Source: Palleronia abyssalis
GTDB taxonomy: Bacteria; Pseudomonadota; Alphaproteobacteria; Rhodobacterales; Rhodobacteraceae
Length of the DNA stretch: 64,000 nt
NCBI RefSeq assembly: GCF_900302445.1
Contig: NZ_ONZF01000008.1
Location: 122,131-186,130, forward strand
Direction: 5' to 3'
Below, one piece after another: positions 28,437 to 37,249 of this stretch (its first letter is position 1; each line of letters begins with the position of its first letter). The translations under genes and the position numbers were made by a program. The notes below the pieces were generated by a model. The model made no database searches, was not told the origin of the DNA, and saw only the letters and a program-made list of their open reading frames with translations.

Positions 28437-28862
28437 TCAGCGCACGCCGATCTCGGCCAGTGCGGCGGCAAGGGAAGGGGGCAGATCCGCCTCTTCCCGC
28501 CCTCCGGCCAGATCGCGCGGTGCATCCTTTGGGTCCAGGTAGCGCCACCCCTGGAAGGGCCGTTTTGGCATGGCCTCGACCCGCACGATCTGAGGGTCGA
28601 GGAAAACCGCGCAACGCCGGATTCCGTCTGCGCCCGTCATCTCCTCCAGCCCGGTGATCCGCTGGCGCGCCAGCACGACGCCCTGGATCACCCAGAAGAT
28701 CGACCCGCCGTCCAGCAGCTCGTCCGCCCGCTTGGGCCACATGCGCGTCAGGTGGTAATACCGCCCGTCCTTGCGCTGTCCGGATCGCCGCGTCTGCCAG
28801 TCTTTCATCTGCTCGACAGATTCGCTGCCGACCGACAGCTTGATCAGGTGCACCTTCGCCAC
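28437..28862 (-). CDS. DUF1489 family protein
   Basis: About 141 residues. The start VAKVHLIKLSVGSESVEQM and the blocks YYHLTRMWPKR, SIFWVIQGVVLARQ and PFQGWRYL are the conserved parts of DUF1489, a family I know from alphaproteobacteria with no assigned function. The GTG at 28862 is preferred because AGGGGG lies just upstream; an ATG at 28883 in the same frame falls inside the DnaA-box region. It is divergent from nrdJ and convergent with hisG. Confidence 0.82.
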   Translation of the reverse strand: MAKVHLIKLSVGSESVEQMKDWQTRRSGQRKDGRYYHLTRMWPKRADELLDGGSIFWVIQGVVLARQRITGLEEMTGADGIRRCAVFLDPQIVRVEAMPKRPFQGWRYLDPKDAPRDLAGGREEADLPPSLAAALAEIGVR

Positions 28863-28875
28863 GTTTCCCCCTGAC

Positions 28876-28896
28876 TTATCCACAGAATGTGGAAAA
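28876..28896. promoter_or_regulatory. Inverted pair of DnaA boxes upstream of nrdJ
   Basis: TTATCCACA (28876-28884), a perfect consensus DnaA box, is followed after 3 bp by TGTGGAAAA, whose complement TTTTCCACA fits the relaxed box. The pair lies about 92-112 bp before the nrdJ start. The arm spacing does not fit a NrdR box. Regulation of ribonucleotide reductase by DnaA is known for E. coli nrdAB. Confidence 0.5.
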
Positions 28897-28987
28897 CGCT
28901 TTCCTTACCCCTTCATATAGCGCCGGTTCCGTTGACCCGCCATCCTCTGGGCCATACCTTTTCCGGGCCAACGCAGGAGTGATCGTC

Positions 28988-31246
28988 ATGAGCCGCTTCG
29001 CCGCCCCGATCGCCGAGCAGATCTGGGACATGAAATATCGCCTGAAGACGGCGGAGGGCGAGGCGCTGGACCGCACCGTCGAAGACACGTGGCGCCGGGT
29101 CGCCCGTGCCGTGGCCGCCGTCGAGGCCGATCCTGACGCTTGGGAAGATCGCTTCTATACCGCACTCGAGGATTTCAAGTTCCTACCGGCGGGCCGGATC
29201 GTCGCCGGTGCGGGAACGGACCGGAGCGTAACGCTGTTCAATTGCTTTGTCATGGGAACAGTCCCCGACTCGCTTGCGGGCATCTTCGACCATCTGCGCG
29301 AAGCGGCGCTTACCATGCAGCAGGGCGGGGGGATCGGCTACGATTTTTCGACCATTCGTCCCAAGGGCGCATCGGTGACGGGTGTTGCGGCAGATGCATC
29401 CGGTCCGATCAGTTTCATGGACGTGTGGGATGCGATGTGCCGCACGATCATGTCGGCCGGCGCGCGCCGCGGGGCCATGATGGCCTGCCTGCGCTGCGAC
29501 CATCCCGATATCGAAGCGTTCATCGAGGCCAAGTCCGACCCCGCACGGTTGCGAAACTTCAATGTCAGCGTTCTGGTGACGGATCCGTTCATGGAGGCCG
29601 TGAAAGCGGACGCGACCTGGGACCTCTGCTTCGATGGCCGGGTCTATCGCACCATCCAAGCGCGGGATCTGTGGAACCGGATCATGCAGGCGACCTATGA
29701 CTACGCAGAGCCCGGGGTGATCTTCATCGACCGCATCAACCAGATGAACAACCTCGCCTATTGCGAGGAGATCGCCGCGACCAACCCCTGCGGGGAACAG
29801 CCCCTGCCACCCTACGGTGCCTGCCTTCTGGGCTCGATCAACCTGTCGCGGCTGGTGACGGATCCGTTCGACCCGGAAGCTTCGCTGGACGAAGACGCGC
29901 TGGACGATCTTGTCGGTGTCGCGGTTCGCATGATGGACAACGTCGTCGATGTGTCCCGTTTCCCTCTGGAGGCACAGGCCCGCGAGGCCGAGGCCAAACG
30001 TCGTATCGGCCTTGGGGTCACGGGGCTTGCCGACGCGCTTGCGATGGTGGGGGTACGCTATGGCTCGGACGAGGCGGCGCGTCTGACTTCGCGATGGATG
30101 CGCTTGATCGCCCGCGCCGCCTATCTGGCCTCGGCGCGTCTGGCTGGGGAGAAGGGGGCCTTTCCCCTGTTCGACCAGGCGGCTTTCCTGTCCTCGGAAA
30201 CGATGGAGGCGATGGACGATGACGTCCGCGAGGCGGTGGCCCGACACGGGATTCGCAACGCGCTTCTGACATCGGTCGCGCCGACCGGAACCATCAGCCT
30301 TTTCGCCGGCAACGTCTCGTCTGGGATCGAACCTGTCTTTGCCCATGCCTACACGCGAAAAGTTCTGCAGAAGGACGGATCGCGTACCGAAGAGGAGGTC
30401 GTGGATTATGCGGCCCAGGTCTGGAGGGACAAGCACGGTGACGTGGATCTTCCGGACCATTTTGTCTCGGCCCAGACCCTCAGCCCGTTGGAGCACGTGA
30501 AAATGCAGGCGGCCGCCCAGACCTGGGTCGACTCGTCCATCTCGAAGACGATCAACTGCCCCGAGGATATCGGTTTCGAGGACTTCAAGGACGTCTATGT
30601 CGAAGCCTACGAGAGCGGATGTAAAGGCTGTACGACCTACCGTCCCAATGCCGTGACCGGCAGTGTCCTCAGCGTCGATCCGTCGACACTTTCCCAGCCC
30701 GCCGACAACACCGGCGAGGTTGTGTACATGTCCGAGCCGCTCGACCGCCCCTCGGAGCTTGAAGGGAGGACCTACAAGCTGAAATGGCCCGGAACCGAGC
30801 ACGCGCTTTATATTACGATCAACGATCTCGTGCTCGCAGGGTATCGGCGCCCCTTCGAGATTTTTGTGAACTCCAAGAACATGGAAAATTTCGCCTGGAC
30901 GGTAGCCCTGACGCGCATGATCTCGGCCGTGTTCCGGCGCGGGGGTGATGTAAGCTTTGTCGTCGAAGAACTGAAAGCGGTATTCGACCCCCGCGGCGGC
31001 GCTTGGATGGAGGGCCGCTATATACCGTCAATCCTTGCCGCGATCGGTGGTGTCATCGAACGCCATCTCGTCGAGACGGGCTTCATCCCTGCCGCAGGGC
31101 TGTTTTCGAGGTCCGAGCCTGATACCGAAGCCGCGGTCGTGGGGCAAACCGCCAAAGCCTGCCCGAACTGCGGCAGCTTCGAGCTGCGCATGGTTGAAGG
31201 CTGCATGACGTGCCTGGCCTGCGGTCATTCCAAGTGTTCTGGATGA
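28988..31246 (+). CDS. nrdJ: Adenosylcobalamin-dependent (class II) ribonucleotide reductase
   Basis: 752 residues. It makes deoxyribonucleotides with a thiyl radical generated from coenzyme B12. Motifs are FLPAGRIVAG, GGGIGYDFSTIRPKG, the active-site loop NPCGEQPLPPYGACLLGSIN, and VAPTGTISLFAG. The C-terminus has a Cys-rich finger (CPNCGSFEL then CMTCLACGHSKC) that carries the redox relay. ATG 28988 has CAGGAG upstream; the longer frame is rejected because the conserved part starts at MSRFAAPIAEQ. No cobalamin riboswitch is visible in the ~125-bp leader. It is the last chromosomal core gene before the island. Confidence 0.95.
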   Translation: MSRFAAPIAEQIWDMKYRLKTAEGEALDRTVEDTWRRVARAVAAVEADPDAWEDRFYTALEDFKFLPAGRIVAGAGTDRSVTLFNCFVMGTVPDSLAGIFDHLREAALTMQQGGGIGYDFSTIRPKGASVTGVAADASGPISFMDVWDAMCRTIMSAGARRGAMMACLRCDHPDIEAFIEAKSDPARLRNFNVSVLVTDPFMEAVKADATWDLCFDGRVYRTIQARDLWNRIMQATYDYAEPGVIFIDRINQMNNLAYCEEIAATNPCGEQPLPPYGACLLGSINLSRLVTDPFDPEASLDEDALDDLVGVAVRMMDNVVDVSRFPLEAQAREAEAKRRIGLGVTGLADALAMVGVRYGSDEAARLTSRWMRLIARAAYLASARLAGEKGAFPLFDQAAFLSSETMEAMDDDVREAVARHGIRNALLTSVAPTGTISLFAGNVSSGIEPVFAHAYTRKVLQKDGSRTEEEVVDYAAQVWRDKHGDVDLPDHFVSAQTLSPLEHVKMQAAAQTWVDSSISKTINCPEDIGFEDFKDVYVEAYESGCKGCTTYRPNAVTGSVLSVDPSTLSQPADNTGEVVYMSEPLDRPSELEGRTYKLKWPGTEHALYITINDLVLAGYRRPFEIFVNSKNMENFAWTVALTRMISAVFRRGGDVSFVVEELKAVFDPRGGAWMEGRYIPSILAAIGGVIERHLVETGFIPAAGLFSRSEPDTEAAVVGQTAKACPNCGSFELRMVEGCMTCLACGHSKCSG

Positions 31247-31294
31247 TGAGATTTTGTCCACTTCAGTCAGAAAAAGCATATGAATGCGCGAACG

Positions 31295-31353
31295 AAAGCA
31301 AAAGCCTGCGCAAGTCTTGTCAAGATTTCTTTTGCTTTGAAGAAAATTTTTTT
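31295..31353 (+). terminator. Probable nrdJ terminator
   Basis: A perfect 10-bp inverted repeat (AAAGCAAAAG at 31295-31304 and CTTTTGCTTT at 31329-31338, with an inner CTTGTCAAG) is followed by a seven-T run at 31347-31353. The distance from the nrdJ stop is about 50 bp. Confidence 0.6.
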
Positions 31354-31432
31354 GCGCGAAGCGCGCGGCAGCGCATGCTTTTGCATAAGGTACTGAACAG
31401 GCTGCCTTCTTTTGACCTTTCTTGGGGGTTTC

Positions 31433-33283
31433 CTATCGCATTGCGCTCTCCGGCGACCCCAGAAGGCGCTCAACGTCTTCCTTCAGATAGAGTTGGCCGT
31501 ACTCTCGGCCTTCGTGGCGGAATGGCGCGATCCCTCCCGCCGTCAGATCCGCCGCGAGGCTTTGCCACGACCGTCCGTACGCCAGGGACAATGTGCGCAG
31601 GGTGTGAAAACGGGCATGGAAGGCGTCCGCATCTTCCCGGGTGAGATAGTCCTGTTGCGCCCCAGTTCGGGGGTTCGTCATGCGGGTCGCCGGCGTGAGA
31701 CCATCTTGGATCAGACGACGCAACATGGATGGCTGCCGTAGCCCGATGGTCTTGGCGAAGGTCTCGATGCTGTATCCCGGAGGGGCCTCGGCGCCCAAAA
31801 GGCGGGAGACTTCGTCATGATCGACGAAAACGGCGGCATATCCCGTGCGTCCTTCGAGGTTGCCGACGCGTCGAAGGTCTCCGTCACGGATTGCCCGAAC
31901 GATGGCGCCAGGCCCGATCTTCAGCCGCTGGGCCGATTTCGCGATATGCTCCCACCCGTGTTGTGGCTGCCGGAGCTGAACAGCGCCCGCAAGCAGAGTT
32001 TCGAGAAACGCCTCACCCTCGCGCGGGCTCCAGACGGCGTTCGTATCATCTGCATTGCTAGTGGGCGAAAGGACACCGTCCGCTACAAGGTTGTCGAACT
32101 GTGAGCGGCTGGCGCCGATGAGATTCCGAAAGGTCGTTGCGGGGACCAGCTTCTCGAGACACGCGAGTATGGGGGCGACACTTTGGGCATCGAAGACCTC
32201 CCAGGCATCCGGGCGGGCTGGCGCATCAGCCCTGAGAATTCCCTCCGCGACGAGTAGCTTTCGAAGTCGGCGGGGATCGACGCCGGTTGCTTTCGCCGCG
32301 GTCGAGACGGAATGGAGCTGTCGCTCCACCACGGGCTCCCCGAGAAGTTCATCGCCCGGACCCAAGGGCCAGGTCTCGGCCATGTGATCTCGCAGGAGCT
32401 GCCGAAAGGCCGCATAGTCGGGGTCGTCGGCATAATCGTGCGCCAGCCGATCATAGAGAGCCGGATAAATCTTCTTCGGGCCGTCCTGCGGTGTCTCCAC
32501 GAGCCCTTCCAAGCGCTTCAGGGCGTTCCGGATCGCCTCATCGCCCATAGACGCAACCTCGAAGCCTGTCTCGTAGAGACCATGACGAGAAGCTGGGGCG
32601 ATATGATCGAGGGACATGCCCTCAAGGCGCAGGAGAGCAATTCCGAGGAGGCGGCAGAAATTCGAGGCCGCATGGAGGGGATGCCTGGATAGGACGTCCG
32701 GCCTAGGGCCATTCACGAGGCGGGCATCGATCCAGTCTTCGAAGTTAGAAGACAAGCTTGAGACCTGGTCGAACTGTCCCTCCAATATAGCTGGGATGAC
32801 GGGAGAAAGCATCTGCACGGAATCGTATCGGTGGAGCGGATGCGCTTCCCGGAAGAGCGGAACCAGAGGATGCTCATGAAGGAGGCAGACACCGACGTGG
32901 GGGATGAGCCAATGCCCCTGCATGGCCATGGACTGCTCGGCCGGCAGCCCGTTTCCTTCTGCATCCTGCTTCAGGCAATGGGGGCACCCACGCAGTTCGG
33001 GACGACGGATCGTTTTGCTGTGAAAGATATGGCCGCGGAAGCTGTAACGCCGATTACCCACGTAGATCGGCGACCACGCGGCAAGGTCGGATGCAGGCAC
33101 GCCCCCAAGATCTGCGATCACCGCAAGTGCCTCCGGTTCCCCGTCGATTACATTTGAGAATGTCACCCCGAAGTCGACGCAGAACTCTGCAGCTGGAAGG
33201 CCGTTTCGCGCGGCGAGCCGAGCTGTGTAAGATGTCGCGCTCTCGCGATGGCCGAGACCGACTGAAAGAGGGAGGGAGGGCAT
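31433..33283 (-). CDS. TniQ family transposition protein
   Basis: 616 residues. The N-terminal TniQ domain reads PSLPLSVGLGHRESATSYTARLAARNG, with a zinc-binding CPHCL near residue 120 and HWLIPHVGVCLLHEHPL after it. TniQ/TnsD-type proteins choose the target site for Tn7- and Tn5053-like transposons. No tniA or tniB is next to it; it stands alone at the left edge of the island, facing nrdJ. The frame opens GTG-ATG, and the ATG at 33283 has AAGGA upstream. The C-terminal half is probably helix-turn-helix DNA-binding modules (SLAYGRSWQSLAADL). Confidence 0.85.
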   Translation of the reverse strand: MPSLPLSVGLGHRESATSYTARLAARNGLPAAEFCVDFGVTFSNVIDGEPEALAVIADLGGVPASDLAAWSPIYVGNRRYSFRGHIFHSKTIRRPELRGCPHCLKQDAEGNGLPAEQSMAMQGHWLIPHVGVCLLHEHPLVPLFREAHPLHRYDSVQMLSPVIPAILEGQFDQVSSLSSNFEDWIDARLVNGPRPDVLSRHPLHAASNFCRLLGIALLRLEGMSLDHIAPASRHGLYETGFEVASMGDEAIRNALKRLEGLVETPQDGPKKIYPALYDRLAHDYADDPDYAAFRQLLRDHMAETWPLGPGDELLGEPVVERQLHSVSTAAKATGVDPRRLRKLLVAEGILRADAPARPDAWEVFDAQSVAPILACLEKLVPATTFRNLIGASRSQFDNLVADGVLSPTSNADDTNAVWSPREGEAFLETLLAGAVQLRQPQHGWEHIAKSAQRLKIGPGAIVRAIRDGDLRRVGNLEGRTGYAAVFVDHDEVSRLLGAEAPPGYSIETFAKTIGLRQPSMLRRLIQDGLTPATRMTNPRTGAQQDYLTREDADAFHARFHTLRTLSLAYGRSWQSLAADLTAGGIAPFRHEGREYGQLYLKEDVERLLGSPESAMR

Positions 33284-33392
33284 CACCGTCCTTGAAAGGC
33301 GTTCGTATCCGCATGACTAAACCCTCGGACGATTGTCCAGATCAGCGGCATAGCGATCTTATGCAGATTGCCCATGTAGGTCGAGGTCTAGG

Positions 33393-33650
33393 TACAGACG
33401 GCCCATTGCCGCCGTTGAATTGGGCAACCTGTTGCGGCACTGATCGTGATGCTGTTGAAAAACTCTCTGGATCGACAATCACCGGCCTCGGACCGGAATT
33501 GCGTTCTGGCGTATGGCAAATTCTATTTTCTAAGGCGACATTTCTGAACTCTGTTAGAACAGGCGTTCTGGTCTTTCGGGCCATGTTAGAGCCGCCCGAG
33601 TTTTTCAACAACATCATCGTAAAGCCGGACATTCGCCGCAGTTGCAAAGC
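33393..33650. repeat. Dispersed island repeat, copy A (split by a MITE)
   Basis: The left part (ACGGCCCATTGCCG, 33397 on) and the right part (AAAGCCGGACATTCGCCGCAG, about 33621-33642) correspond to neighbouring segments of the repeat seen intact at 39005 and 36880. The 168-bp MITE lies between them. No gene is seen in the 433-bp gap 33284-33716. Confidence 0.5.
33448..33615. mobile_element. 168-bp MITE with 18-bp inverted repeats and 5-bp target duplication
   Basis: The left end GATGCTGTTGAAAAACTC (33448-33465) and right end GAGTTTTTCAACAACATC (33598-33615) are inverted repeats with one mismatch. ATCGT flanks it on both sides (33443-33447 and 33616-33620), a 5-bp target duplication. The inside has no ORF. 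It is therefore a non-autonomous element; the parent transposase is not identified here. Confidence 0.8.
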
Positions 33651-33716
33651 ATTATTGCGACCAAACTTCCGCTCTTCGGGGCGCAATAGACTTTCGCTAT
33701 AGGCACGTCGAGAGCC

Positions 33717-34205
33717 TTACCTCTCAACTACGTGTGGGGAAGAATGAATGAACGGCTCGATTGGCGAGCCATCGTTTTCAGTCGCATGGCGGTCGAAAGT
33801 TCTGCATTCAGGCGGCAGTATAGTTCCCGGTCGCGCTTCACATACGAAGATGTGTTTGCTGTTTTCAGGCGTCGGCACAATCGACGCCGGATCATCGAGG
33901 GTGCCGATGTAAATTCCCAAACGATCAGGCCAGCGTTCGAAGGTCAAGGCCAGCTTTGTCCCACACCTGTTGCAGAAATGAATGTTGATATCTTTCCCGC
34001 TACCTTCTGAGGGAAGCGTGAAGACAGTCGGCTGGCCCGTGCTGAAGGCAAATGTTTCGTGCTCGAATATGGGTTCAATCATTCTGTCCGAACCGGTCGC
34101 ATGCTGACAGAACCGACAGTAGCAGACTGTTACCCAGAGTGGCTCGCTGCCCGTATTGTACTCGACAGCGCCGCAAAGGCAGCGACCTTGGTGACCGCCC
34201 GTCAT
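33717..34205 (-). CDS. GFA family (glutathione-dependent formaldehyde-activating fold) protein
   Basis: 162 residues. The zinc-binding cysteines of the GFA/CENP-V fold are all visible: CLCGAVEY near residue 9, CYCRFCQ near 28, and HFCNRCGTKL near 76. The family includes S-(hydroxymethyl)glutathione synthase, but most members have no proven activity, so the reaction is not assigned. GGAGG precedes ATG 34205. It is a short cargo gene between two copies of the dispersed repeat. Confidence 0.8.
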   Translation of the reverse strand: MTGGHQGRCLCGAVEYNTGSEPLWVTVCYCRFCQHATGSDRMIEPIFEHETFAFSTGQPTVFTLPSEGSGKDINIHFCNRCGTKLALTFERWPDRLGIYIGTLDDPASIVPTPENSKHIFVCEARPGTILPPECRTFDRHATENDGSPIEPFIHSSPHVVER

Positions 34206-34287
34206 ATCCAGCCCTCCGCTTGATGGCCCTAGGAAGAGGCCTCCAGTGTGAGGGAGCAGACCTGGGAAATCCAGCGTTCTGGTCCGA

Positions 34288-34530
34288 GGGCTGGCGTAGG
34301 GCTGAAACCTACCTCTTGCCGATTGCCCTGTTCGGACTCGTACGGGTCAGGCGGCGTCGCGGCGGACAGAGATTGCCGCCTCGCAGTGCCAACGTCCGGC
34401 CCACAGCTGCCGTTCACCGTTGCTCTTGATGCCGCGGCGCGGCTTGCCAAACCCGACATTCGCCGCAGCCGCAAGATCGAGGCGGAGCCGAACTCACACT
34501 ATGCGGGACGAAGCGGTCATTCGCTGTGGT
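34288..34530. repeat. Dispersed island repeat, copy B
   Basis: The segment with GTCCGGCCCACAGCTGCCGT (from 34395), then GATGCCGCGGCGCGGCTTGC and CCCGACATTCGCCGCAGCC, aligns in order with copies C and D. It fills most of the 522-bp gap 34206-34727. The remainder (34535-34727) leads into the next gene's promoter, with no ORF. Confidence 0.5.
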
Positions 34531-34727
34531 CACCATAAAGGTCTGTCTACCCCTGTTGTAACAATCCAAGAAGGCAAGCTGACGCGCTGGACTGCTCTAC
34601 TGGCGGCGGACAAGTGGCTGTAACAGCGCCTATCGTGCGTTCGAACCGCAGCCGACGGCCTGCCGTGTTGCCAGCTTTACCTCTTTCGATGTAAAGTTCG
34701 CTGGTATTAGAAAAGAAGGCCCCCGCG

Positions 34728-35969
34728 ATGAGTTCCGTCCTCACCCGCCGAACCTTCCTTAAATCTACCGCTTGCACCAGTTTGTCTTTAGGATCACTGG
34801 CCTATTCAGCGCGTCCAGCTATCGCAGGCGTGGGGCTGATGACTGCATGGATGGAACTCTGCAAAGTCATAGTAGATGCTACAGGCAAACCATTCCGAGC
34901 GAAGGCACAAGGTCAGCCTGCTGCGGATCCCATGATGGTGGCGCTACGGGAGAACCGGCGCCTTCTTGCGTCGACCAACCGAAAACTCGATGCCGTAAGC
35001 GACATGGTAACGGCGCTCATGGTCAATCATTCCATTCTTCCTCAGAAGATTGATCAGGTCGTTGCTTCCCGAATATCCGGCATGGTGCCGCAAATTGTTC
35101 GATCCGAGCTCGGACAATTTCGCGAGGAGCAGAACGCAGCCAATCTAATGGCGGCCATTACAACCTTCACAGAAGAGGTAGAACTCGATCGCCCACGAGC
35201 TCAGTTAGAAACTCGTCTTGCGGACATCCGTGAATATCGAAACCGTGTTCGTGCTGGCCCAAACTTTTCAATACTTACGCTTTGCGCATCCATGGACAGT
35301 GAGCTTGCCGCAATGCGCATCCTAGATTACTCAAAAGCCGAAGCGGAAGTCGTTGGGCGAGTATATCTCGAAGAATTTCGATTTGCTTTGGATGCCAGCC
35401 AATCATCTTCACTCGTCGCAATGGCTCGTCAACTTGATAATGACATAGGGCAGCAACTTGCTGCAACTTTCGGACCCGCCAGCAATATGCGCGGCGACTA
35501 CAGAATAGTTCTGGGCGGCGAGCAGCATCTCTGCAGCCTGAGTCCTTCTGTTATGATAACCGACGAAACCTACCGCGTTGCCGAGAGTCTACCAAATCAG
35601 TATAAAACGAATGAGAGCGGTGAAGTCCAAATACTCAGTTCCTCGTATTCGCCGAACCGTTTTTACAATTGGGTTATGGACGTGGAAGACAACTCGATCT
35701 CTACATGGGTTGCCGATTGTGAGCGTCGGCCGTTCGAGGAGTGTGGTGAATCTGGAAGTGAATTACCACATTCTGGATGCGCAGGTTCAGGAAGGGCTGC
35801 CAAGGACAGAGCGACGCAAATCTATAATGCGATCGTTTCAGGGCATGAAAATAAGATTGAACGTTTCAACGCGTATCAGGCGCTGAGGGGCGGTCTTTGG
35901 GAGTCCCTCACTACGACCTACCACACTGGACGCAGACTTCTAAACGAGGTGGCGTCATGGGAAACGTAG
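34728..35969 (+). CDS. Tat-exported protein of unknown function
   Basis: 413 residues. A twin-arginine signal (TRRTFLKSTACTSLSLGSLA) directs export of a folded protein. The mature part is helical and charged from about residue 75 to 245 (LRENRRLLASTNRKLDAVSD and following), then a mixed region and a small Cys cluster near residues 335-355 (CERRPFEECGESGS). No known domain is recognised and no cofactor motif is seen. AGAAGG lies before ATG 34728. The stop is inside the next gene (13-bp overlap), so the two products are made together. GC is lower than in the core genome, as expected for transferred DNA. Confidence 0.7.
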   Translation: MSSVLTRRTFLKSTACTSLSLGSLAYSARPAIAGVGLMTAWMELCKVIVDATGKPFRAKAQGQPAADPMMVALRENRRLLASTNRKLDAVSDMVTALMVNHSILPQKIDQVVASRISGMVPQIVRSELGQFREEQNAANLMAAITTFTEEVELDRPRAQLETRLADIREYRNRVRAGPNFSILTLCASMDSELAAMRILDYSKAEAEVVGRVYLEEFRFALDASQSSSLVAMARQLDNDIGQQLAATFGPASNMRGDYRIVLGGEQHLCSLSPSVMITDETYRVAESLPNQYKTNESGEVQILSSSYSPNRFYNWVMDVEDNSISTWVADCERRPFEECGESGSELPHSGCAGSGRAAKDRATQIYNAIVSGHENKIERFNAYQALRGGLWESLTTTYHTGRRLLNEVASWET

Positions 35970-36787
35970 CGCGCTTTATCGTTCTCTCAGCGGCAATGCT
36001 CATCGCATCAAGCTCAACGGCGCAGGAACAACCTCTCGCCGAGGACGCTCTAACAACAATGCGGGATGCTAACCGCATCCGCCAGCGGATCCTGGCTCAA
36101 CAGAGCTCTCTCGTAGACGCTCGCGTTTACCTTGAACACCTTGACCGTCGTCGCAGACAAAGAGGCTTGGACGCGTTGGGTGGCCAGGAAAGGGAGAGGG
36201 CGAAGGAACTGGTTGTCTCACTTCGTGCCGCCGAGAGGGAGTTCTGGCGCGTCTTCGCTGAAGGCAATCAAGAGATCGAAGAGGAATTAGAACTCGCAAG
36301 GCGGCAAGCGGAAGAAGCTGCGCGAGATAGACAGCAAAGGATCGATCATCAGAAGATGAACTCATTGGTCATGGGTCTATTCAACGGCATTCTGAAAGTT
36401 GCTGATGCGTATGAGGTGGCCGAAGCGCAGGCAGAGCTACGAGATATGGGCGGCGATGCTCCGCGCCCCCATGAACAAGGTAATCTTCGAAGTCCCGCGG
36501 GTGAAGAAAACGCGTATGTGGAATTGGATGCTGGAGACTCATGGGAAGAAATTCTGGATCCCCTGAATACGAACGTTGAAAGCTATAAGTTCTTCAGCAA
36601 AATGCCTACTACATTCGACCTGTGCTTCGAGGAGAGCTGGGATTGGTATGTTGATGCGTTCCCCGCATGGGAAGGGCGGGTAGCGGGCGGCGAACTGAAT
36701 ACGGTGAAGGCAACAATCGTGAGTGGTATTCTATGGGACTGCGGGTATGCGGGACGACGCCATTCCAGATACGTTCCCGCTGATTAG
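35957..36787 (+). CDS. Sec-exported coiled-coil protein, partner of upstream gene
   Basis: 276 residues. A Sec signal peptide (VARFIVLSAAMLIASSSTAQ) precedes a long charged coiled-coil region, about residues 30-150 (RIRQRILAQQ to EEAARDRQQRIDHQKM), then a C-terminal globular part with two cysteines. ATG 35957 lies within the end of the previous gene, a sign of translational coupling and probable partnership in the periplasm. Nothing in it matches a family that I know. It could be a structural or docking partner of the Tat-exported protein. Confidence 0.68.
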   Translation: MGNVARFIVLSAAMLIASSSTAQEQPLAEDALTTMRDANRIRQRILAQQSSLVDARVYLEHLDRRRRQRGLDALGGQERERAKELVVSLRAAEREFWRVFAEGNQEIEEELELARRQAEEAARDRQQRIDHQKMNSLVMGLFNGILKVADAYEVAEAQAELRDMGGDAPRPHEQGNLRSPAGEENAYVELDAGDSWEEILDPLNTNVESYKFFSKMPTTFDLCFEESWDWYVDAFPAWEGRVAGGELNTVKATIVSGILWDCGYAGRRHSRYVPAD

Positions 36788-36879
36788 TCGACAGAGGTTA
36801 TACGGCGTCTTCGAAATATTTCCTACGAGCTCTAGAGCCAATAGGCCGCCCGCTTATGTACAGCGCGGTGCGACAAAGC

Positions 36880-37125
36880 TGCCATTAGTGCGCATCACAG
36901 CAGCCGTCACTTTGGGCTCGTTCCGGACCTTCGCTGCGCGGGAGGGCCAAGCGCCTGGTAACCCCTCGCGCGGCGGCGCTCCCGGCCCATTGCCGACCTT
37001 GGGACTTGGTTGCCACGCCGCGACGCAGCTTCACCGAAGCGGTCGTTCGTGCGTCCCGCAGCATTTTCAAAGGGTGAAGGTCGGGAGAGCGGACAACGCT
37101 ACCATTCGCCGCGCACCGCATGAAC
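36880..37125. repeat. Dispersed island repeat, copy C
   Basis: It contains CAGCAGCCGTCACTTTGGGC, ACCTTCGCTGCGC, GGCGGCGCTCCCGGCCCATT, and GCCGCGACGCAGCTTCACCG in that order. The same blocks in the same order occur in copy D (39005). It occupies the middle of the 462-bp gene-free gap 36788-37249; no ORF or promoter motif stands out in the rest. Confidence 0.6.
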
Positions 37126-37249
37126 GTCCGGTTCCCCGAGATACTCCCAAAACAGCGTATTGCCTACACATCTATCGCTCAAATACCCTTGGCGGGGGGG
37201 AGGCAGTACAGTAGCCTCATAGCGCATTATACTGTCAGGGGGACTGAAG

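Noticed and set aside
28876..28896. NrdR box before nrdJ
   Set aside because: The palindrome arms CCACA and TGTGG are only 3 bp apart, whereas the NrdR consensus has a 6-bp A/T centre between its arms.
28862..28987. Cobalamin riboswitch before nrdJ
   Set aside because: The leader is only about 125 bp and I find no B12-box-like conserved sequence; the DnaA-box pair is the only clear signal.
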